A stretch of DNA of 39,375 nt from Chlorokybus atmophyticus (taxonomy: Eukaryota; Streptophyta; Chlorokybophyceae; Chlorokybales; Chlorokybaceae). The notes under the pieces were generated by a model. It searched no databases, was not told the origin of the DNA, and saw only the letters and a list, made by a program, of their open reading frames with translations. A program made the position numbers and the translations under genes. Where the stretch lies: NCBI GenBank assembly GCA_009103225.1, contig RHPI01002990.1, forward strand, positions 6,477 through 45,851, given 5' to 3'. Of the stretch, positions 33,501 through 39,375 are shown piece after piece (the first letter of the stretch is position 1; each line of letters starts with the position of its first letter).

Positions 33501-34599
33501 GTGGACGGGCCAAACGTCAAGCAGAACAACAATGTCAACGATCCGCTGTTGGGACCGCATGGACCGTATGCGGTCTTTGATGTGGGGAATAGCTGCGAGG
33601 AGCGCAATGAGAATGGGAGCAGCTTCAATGTGGTGGAAGTGAAGGTTGTCATACGGCTGCTGGCGAGGCTGATGACTGCAGTCAAACAACAGAAGCCGCG
33701 CACAGCCTCTCAGGCAAGAACTTGTATGACTCGACTTCCGGAAGCTGTCGTGTTGCAGAGTGTGCAATGCTCATACGCGTGTTGTATTGTTTCTTTGTTT
33801 TTCAGGGTCCGTTGGAGATTGGTTTGATCTCTCCCTACCAAGCGCAAGTGAGCAAGTTGCAAGCAGAAGTGGATGCACTGAGGCCGTCATGGCCCTACAG
33901 CGCAGAAGGCAAACCACTGGTAACAGGCATAAACACATGATGGCAGTATCATGATACTCGTTGCATCATGTTCTACACGTGGGTTCGTACAACAAGGCTT
34001 TCAGGTGTCGATGCAGTACAGCGCGCAAGAGCAATACATCCAATTAGATTTACGGGGGGCTTACATGAGCAGATGAACATGCAACCACCATTAGTACTCT
34101 TTCACACAAGCATCCGATGCGAGTTATGCCTCTGGTTACACCAACACAGCCACTTGTGTGTGATTAGTTTGAGGTGAGCGTGCGCACCGTGGACGGATTC
34201 CAAGGCAGCGAGCGCGACATCATCCTCTTCTCCGCGGTGCGTTCCAACCGTCATCGCCAGCTGGGGTTCGTGAAGGACCCCCGACGCCTCAACGTGGCCA
34301 TCACGCGAGGGAAGAGGGCCACGTGGATCGTCGGGAACGCCGACACTCTGCGTGGGGACAAAACGTGGAAGAGTCTGCTGGACAACGCAAGCAAGAGAGG
34401 TGGGTGTGTATGGGTGGGTGGGTGGGTGGGATGCAACGGTGTTGTAATGGTGCGTGCGTGCTGGTGTGTTGCAGGCGTGCTGGTGTCGGTGAGTGAAGAT
34501 GCGGCGTTGAAGGAAGCGAGGCAGCGTGCGCGCAAGCAGCATTACATTCGCGCGGCACAATTGCAACGAATGCAAGCACACAAGAGAAACAGCTCTTGA
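30574..34599 (+). CDS. Sen1/MAA3-like superfamily 1 RNA/DNA helicase
   Basis: This is an Upf1-like ATP-driven helicase of the group that resolves RNA:DNA hybrids or aids RNA processing. Secure exons: about 30970-31112, 31181-31399, 31481-33151, 33366-33713, 33806-33919, 34168-34399 and 34475-34599, all with matching phases. A likely start exon at 30574-30631 (MSPAGGRPRWRKE, phase 1) joins through an unresolved acceptor. The N-terminal region has RRVVLQWKLQAIV and FTTFQEYGQSFLPALREEI, as in plant MAGATAMA3. Motifs: Walker A GPPGTGKT (32048-32071), DEAAQ (about 33026-33040), GDTKQLPATV (about 33105-33134), LLDTQYRMHP (about 33425-33453), IGLISPYQAQV, TVDGFQGSERD (about 34185-34217), LNVAITRGKRA (about 34288-34320). 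Residues between motif Ia and II include a Ser run encoded by TCA repeats (about 32843-32869). The intron after 33713 has a GC donor. The C-terminus is basic. No signal peptide; a nuclear location is likely. Confidence 0.95.
33229..33262. repeat. (TGTTG)n microsatellite in a helicase intron
   Basis: About seven pentamer units lie in the intron between 33151 and 33366. No coding effect. Confidence 0.9.
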
Positions 34600-35172
34600 T
34601 GACAATCTTTGCACCGCCTCAAGCGCTCTCAACCTGTGCTGCGGCAAGGGTGTTGCGCGTAGGGTGTGGTTGCAGTTGGCACAGTGGCACGGGTGATGCC
34701 ACTGGGTGCGTGTGTTTAATTAAGTTGTTATTGAGACTAGTTGCGCGTGGTGCGATTGTTTGTAGCCATTGGTACTACTGACCAATGGCCGTTGGTGTTT
34801 AACATCAATAGCTCTGGTGGAGGTGTAGAGTGGAAGTACAACTGTGTCTTGGGAATCAAGGTTATGTGAACTTTACTGCAGCTGCAACTATGTGGCCATG
34901 GTGCGTTGCATGGTGACTGTTTTTGTGCCCCTCCTTCTGTAGTTCAAGCTGTATAAAACCGGGGTGGTCTGTGCGTGCATGCGTGCCTTGCTCGCTCGCG
35001 CACGTGCGTGTGTGCGTGGTAAAACACGTCGGGCAATGTGTTTGTGTATGAAATAGTGCGTGCGCGCATGCAATGTGCGAAGTGCTTAAGTTGTGCACAC
35101 ACATGCTAGTGCAGCGCATCGCATACAGCAGTCACACTCACCTCACTGTCACATACACCACCGGGCTAACTG

Positions 35173-35209
<37 letters not shown>

Positions 35210-35210
35210 N

Positions 35211-35261
<51 letters not shown>

Positions 35262-35991
35262 GAAGAACGACTCAGCCAAACACGATCGAAACGCCACCAA
35301 TCGGCCGATCTGATGTTATCCCACACATCTCACATGTATATCGAAATAGTGACCACCAGTCGATCGATCCGCAGCCGTCGATCCTTCCGACTGCGCGCAC
35401 GACCGTCGGCGTAGACTCTCTGCTGAGCACCGACTATCGACGGTGAGCGCGTCGAGAAAACAGATAAAACTGCTGACAATGACACTGCTGACATAAGCAC
35501 GCACGCATACGGTTGCCGACGACGACAACAAGGCGGCGGGGCGAGAGAGTCAGTGTCAGTGTCAGCACTGCTGTTGTTGTTGTTGTCGTCTACAAGCTTG
35601 CCCTGCTCCCCAACACCAGCTTGGGCAGTGGAGGTAGGTTGGGGCCGCTCGTCGGAGTGTGGTGCGCATGCTGTACATGCGCTTGCTGCTGTCACCGCGG
35701 TTGTTTGTCTCTGTGTGCTTGCTTCCCTGTCGTCGAGAGTGTCACGGTGCTGTATTCTCATCAGCAAGCAAGCAATGCGCTGTTCCGCATGGATTTTGGC
35801 AACACACACACACGCATTGCATCGATCATGTGCGCTTCGCTGTCACACACACACGCACACTGGCACACGCCACCCGCACAGCTGCTGACACCTGCTGCTG
35901 TCCGTCAGGAGGGTGGGCGTGCAGTGCCATCCGCAGATCAAACCAAAGAGAGAGCCCAGCAGCCAGCAAAGAGGAAACGGCTTCTTCACAA
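34600..35991. other. intergenic region with a TC microsatellite, no supported gene
   Basis: No ORF with a domain is visible. The helicase 3' UTR should lie at 34600-34900. A (TC)n run with one N occupies 35176-35258. A long plus frame at 35513-36325 reads mostly through repeats (GTCAGT, GTTGTT, CACACA) and is not believed. The end of the region is the 5' flank of the K/E/D/H-rich gene. Confidence 0.55.
35176..35258. repeat. (TC)n microsatellite with one N
   Basis: A near-pure TC run interrupted by a single N at 35210, marking an unresolved length. It creates meaningless Arg-Glu and Ser-Leu frames. Confidence 0.9.
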
Positions 35992-36789
35992 TGAGCGACT
36001 CAGCAGGTGTGTGTGCCCACAAGGGCAGCTGCTTGTCGTGCGTACACCTTATGATCTATCTGTTGCCGTTGGCTCTGCTTTCGGTTTGTTTGTTTGTTAC
36101 TGTGTTGTCGCTGTCATCGTCGTCTTCTCGACATGTGCGCGCGTGGGTGTGTTGAAGGTCACTTGGTCGATGTGTGCGCGTGGACCAGTACCCGCACACA
36201 CTCCAATGTTATACGCATATGTGTGGGAGGTTGTTGGGGAGAGAGGGGTAGTTGAGGGAGGTGGGCATATAGCGCGCATGTCTACACACACAGTGTGCGT
36301 GGGCAGGTGTGCACAACCTACATAGCATCAACCAGTCAACCAGTCAATACAACCCGTTTGCTGTTGGCAGCGAAGGAGAAGGAGAAGCACGAGGAGGAGA
36401 AGGAGAAGGGGAAGGACAAGGAGCACAAGGAGGACAAGAAGCACAAGGAGGAGAAAAAGCACAAGGACAAGGGCAAAGACAAAGAGGATGACGAGGATGA
36501 TAACGAGGACAAGAAGGAGAAGGTGAAGGACAAAAAGGAGAAGCACAAGGACAAGGGTAAACACAAAGAGGGTGATGACGATGATGAGGAGAAGGAGAAA
36601 AAAGAGAAGGGCAAGGAAAAGGAGAAAAAGAAGGAAAAGGGCAAGGACAAGGAGGACGATGATGATGATGATGATGATGATGAGAAGGAGGAGAAGCACA
36701 AGGACAAGGAGAAGGGGAAGGACAAGGACAAGGAGAAGCACAAGGACAAGGAGCACAAGGACAAGGACAAGAAGAAGGAGAAGGACTAA
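35992..36789 (+). CDS. 144-residue Lys/Glu/Asp/His-rich disordered protein (2 exons)
   Basis: Exon 1 (35992-36007) encodes MSDSA and ends in phase 1 at GTGTGTG. Exon 2 (36371-36789) starts after TTGGCAG and restores an Ala codon, then runs to TAA. After MSDSAA nearly every residue is Lys, Glu, Asp, His or Gly, in irregular KEK, HKDK and GKDK units with Asp runs at 36485-36520, about 36566-36590 and 36656-36683 (nine Asp). There is no hydrophobic core, Cys or Trp, so the protein should be fully disordered, with alternating basic and acidic blocks. Such proteins can act as nucleic-acid or metal binders, hydration protectants or condensate formers, but no function follows from this sequence. The exon 2 frame is far longer than chance would leave open, although the codons are purine-biased (GAN, AAR). 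A pure purine repeat with an accidental open frame is the alternative. Confidence 0.65.
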
Positions 36790-37484
36790 GACATGGGAAG
36801 GCAGGACAACACGAAGGAGGATGACCGCCAACAGGCGCGTCATGCTATCCAGTGTGCGCCCAATGTTGTGTTGTGTAGTTATGCGGTGCCCCCTACCTAT
36901 CCGTATACACTGTTGTTGTCGTTGCCGTTGTGGCTAGCATTGTTGCTCTCTTATCGTCGCCGTCTGTTGTTGCCATCAATAATTGGTGTAGTGCTGCTTG
37001 TTCGTGCGCAGCTGGCATTGCCACCATGCGTGCTTACATTTCGACTTGATGCCCACATGGCGCTGCACACATGTGGCAGCAGATGCTCCGACTGTGAGGT
37101 CGTCATCTTGATGGCATTGCTCGCATCGCTGACCCGAGCGCTCAGCATTGAGAGAATACGGTTTGTGATGTTGGCCTAGAAGCACAGAGTTGTCGCCGTA
37201 CTTGATGTGGCGTCATAAACAAGTACGCGCAACGTACGTGTACACATACAGTTACATCTGCAAGCACCAACATGCCCAAGTACACCCGCCCGTGCAGCGG
37301 AAGCTCCACCCCTCTTAGGCCACTCCTCGCAGGTTTTCAAACAGCTGAAACAGTCGTGTAAGCAATGCAAGACAGGTGGCATGCGTTACTACATGTTTGC
37401 ATCACATTGTACCTGTGATACGTGGGTAATATCTTACCAACTACTCACACACATGTACACGCGCGACGTGATGTGTCTTCGGCG
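36790..37484. other. intergenic or 3' flank region, no confident gene
   Basis: No domain or splice-supported chain is visible. A short minus frame ending LFENLRGVA at about 37311 is protein-like but only about 25 codons and cannot be linked in phase to the exon at 37592-37485. Confidence 0.45.
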
Positions 37485-37604
37485 CTACATTGTTGTTAGC
37501 ATAGCGAGTGCGTCGCCGACGCGGACTGTTCCCCACTCTTCGGTTCTATCCGCGTAGCGTGCATTGTCGACAATGGCGTTTTGCACACATGGCTGTCTGT
37601 GTGC

Positions 37605-37636
<32 letters not shown>

Positions 37637-38866
37637 GTGTGTGTGTTTGTGTGTGTTGCAGAGCTGGCAGTACACGTATAGGGTATAGTCAATCATCATG
37701 GCGCACGGTGCACAAGCGCATAAGCAAGGCTATTCACACCATCACTCACTCTAATAACTAACACCACCTATAGCCTACCGGGGCTCTACCATAGCTACGT
37801 GAATAGTCATGCCGTAGTACAAGTGCGTGCGTGTGGTAGCAGGCAACAGTCGGCACCTGCAGCAGCAGGAGAAGAGAGGAGAGGTGAGAGGCTGACTGGT
37901 GGTGAGGTTGTGTGTAATGTAATGTGTGTAAACTGGATGCGATGATGTGTCGTGCTGTGCTTCCGCCCCCCTCTCCCAAGGCCCACCGCCGCCACTTAGC
38001 TGGCCCATACAACACAACACAATGCGACTGCCGGTGCCGTTGGTACGAATTGGCACTTTGCAGTTCGTGCAAGTGCCTGTGCGACAACATTCCCACCGCA
38101 AGGTGGTGATATGCAAACACCGTTGGACAGTGCAGTTTGCTAGCGGTTAGTACACACATGCACGCACACATGGGCCTAGTATGACGTCACGACGGATGTG
38201 GGATGCATGAGTGGTTGTGCATCACACCTCGTCCACGCCATAGCGGGGCCAGTGCGATCCAACCCGCCTGCACCATATGAAACTTGCACAACATACGCAT
38301 TTGTGCGCATGAAGTGCAAATGAAGCTGTACACACGTGTGAGCGAGAGGGGGAAAGTAATGTGGAAAGCACAAATACAACACTCACATGGTTGTTCTGGG
38401 ACACGTATCAAACGCACATGTATATGATCCATACATGCACACGCGCTGGCATGCACGCACTCGACCCAAATCAGGCACATTCTCCCTGCCGCGGACCTTG
38501 CGGAACGTGCACGCCTTCATGTTACTGAGTGTAAGTTCGTAGTTGCGTCACCCCCAGGCATTCGCACATGATACCGCTCGCATGCGTCTCCTCCTCCGCC
38601 TGCCACGCCTCACACCCGCTTACCACAATGCCACACATGTGTGCGCGTGCGTGCGCGCGCACACATGTGTTTGCTTGCGTATGCACACGTGATGCAACAG
38701 TCACTCACGTTGGGTGGCAATGGCGAGTTGACGTCGCTGAGGGACACCTGCATCGCAAGAAAATGCGCATAGCTGCATGGATGCGCATGATGTTGTTGTA
38801 TTACTGTATTCAACATTATACCTCGCTGGCAAGGGATTCCAGGAGAGACCCAACGGCGAACTCTTA
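37485..38866 (-). CDS. possible unrecognised multi-exon gene
   Basis: Candidate exons in order: about 38866-38822 (FAVGSLLESLASE, donor GTATAA), 38747-38709 (VSLSDVNSPLPPN, donor GTGAGT), 38599-38552 (AEEETHASGIMCECLG), 38520-38461 (MKACTFRKVRGRENVPDLGR), 38267-38228 (AGWIALAPLWRGR), from 38076 (TCTNCKVPIRTNG) and 37592-37485 (NAIVDNARYADRTEEWGTV to a stop). The first three join in phase with good splice signals, as do the fifth and sixth. The link between 38552 and 38520 is too short for an intron, so two genes, or a start at 38520, are possible. A (GTGC)n run at about 37605-37640 lies in a presumed intron. A CxxC pair (CTNC) hints at metal binding. No family is recognised. Confidence 0.3.
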
Positions 38867-38869
38867 CGT

Positions 38870-39375
38870 GTACACACAAGCTAGAAAGTGTCACGACGTA
38901 GCATGACGACGGCGACACCAACGCCACCAACACCACCACCACCAACAACAACAACAACAACAACAACAGGTTGGATGATGTTGGAGGGGTGGGAGCAGGA
39001 GCACGTGCACGGGTAACAGAGTTGCCGTAGTTCAATGCTGGCTAGCCACGCAAAGCAGTTAAACATCAATGCGGGCTTACATGCACGTACGCATGCCCGC
39101 AGGCACACTCACATACGCGCACGCACGCACGTACGCACGCACGCACACTGTGCCAATGCAACGCCACCCCACTGGCCTTTCTCCCAACAGAGCCTGTGTT
39201 GGCACGGGGCCACTTGCACAAGAGCAAGTTGGGAGTGAGTGCATTGGGTGATGGAACTGTGCACACTTAACTGCCCGTGGGCAGCCCTGCATGCCATGCG
39301 TGCGCGCAGGCTTGCTTGCGTGTGTGCGTGTGTGTCCCACAACCACGCAAGCGTGAATGTGCGTTCGTGGGTGGG
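38870..39375. other. repeat-rich right edge, no supported gene
   Basis: (ACC)n and (CAA)n runs lie at about 38915-38969, and a GCAC/GTAC tetramer run at about 39116-39147. Long Val/Gly and Ala/His frames here come from these repeats. Confidence 0.6.

Noticed and set aside
35138-35414. Arg-Glu and Ser-Leu repeat ORFs
   Set aside because: They are translations of the (TC)n run and cross an N.
35513-36325. 270-codon plus-strand ORF
   Set aside because: It is built from GTCAGT, GTTGTT, CACACA and GTGTG repeats with no domain, and it contradicts the spliced start at 35992.
36328-36843. Leu/Val-rich and Ser-rich minus-strand ORFs
   Set aside because: They are antisense shadows of the K/E/D/H-rich exon.
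38881-39108. Val/Gly-rich minus-strand ORF
   Set aside because: It is a translation of (ACC)n and (CAA)n repeats.

Overview
This is a window of nuclear DNA from a eukaryote, most likely a green alga, although the species cannot be fixed from sequence alone. The signs are spliceosomal GT-AG introns in every gene that can be read, a plant-type glutamate-cysteine ligase with an organelle-targeting-like N-terminus, a GT61 glycosyltransferase, degenerate Ty1/copia and PHD-tailed Ty3/gypsy elements, and abundant (TC)n, (GTGC)n and trinucleotide microsatellites. A 342-N assembly gap and isolated Ns inside TC runs show draft assembly. Nothing resembles a bacterial operon, CRISPR array or phage.

Layout. 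1-1.0 kb: 5' part of a secretory-pathway sulfotransferase (minus, running off the left edge). 1.0-4.07 kb: no supported gene. 4.07-6.66 kb: a GT61 glycosyltransferase (plus, about seven exons, one intron filled by about 190 bp of TC). 6.7-9.03 kb: an unrecognised 176-codon ORF and two ~210-bp direct repeats. 9.07-10.27 kb: wreck of a gypsy integrase ending in a PHD finger (minus). 10.6-15.5 kb: a structurally complete but dead copia element (plus) with two LTRs, a half-tRNA-Met-type primer site and a probable target-site duplication. 16.0-20.0 kb: a second related copia pseudo-element in the opposite orientation, with a foreign ~820-bp block carrying a palindromic repeat array. 21.3-24.7 kb: glutamate-cysteine ligase (minus), for which all 11 exons resolve with consistent phases to 560 residues. 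26.9-28.0 kb: an unrecognised 284-residue protein (minus). 28.0-28.75 kb: a GC-rich tract that may be a shared promoter. 30.6-34.6 kb: a Sen1/MAA3-like superfamily 1 helicase (plus) with one GC-AG intron. 36.0-36.8 kb: a 144-residue Lys/Glu/Asp/His-only type disordered protein (plus). 37.5-38.9 kb: weak evidence for another multi-exon gene (minus).

Functional links. The divergent sulfotransferase and GT61 genes both look Golgi-directed and could act on the same cell-surface glycans (inference only). Glutamate-cysteine ligase makes the first intermediate of glutathione. The helicase belongs to the family that resolves RNA or RNA:DNA hybrids. The central 9-20 kb is a nested retroelement graveyard. 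No clearly new multi-gene system was found. The most interesting items are the half-tRNA priming site, the PHD-tailed integrase, the palindromic block inside copia 2, the two unrecognised spliced genes and the K/E/D/H protein.
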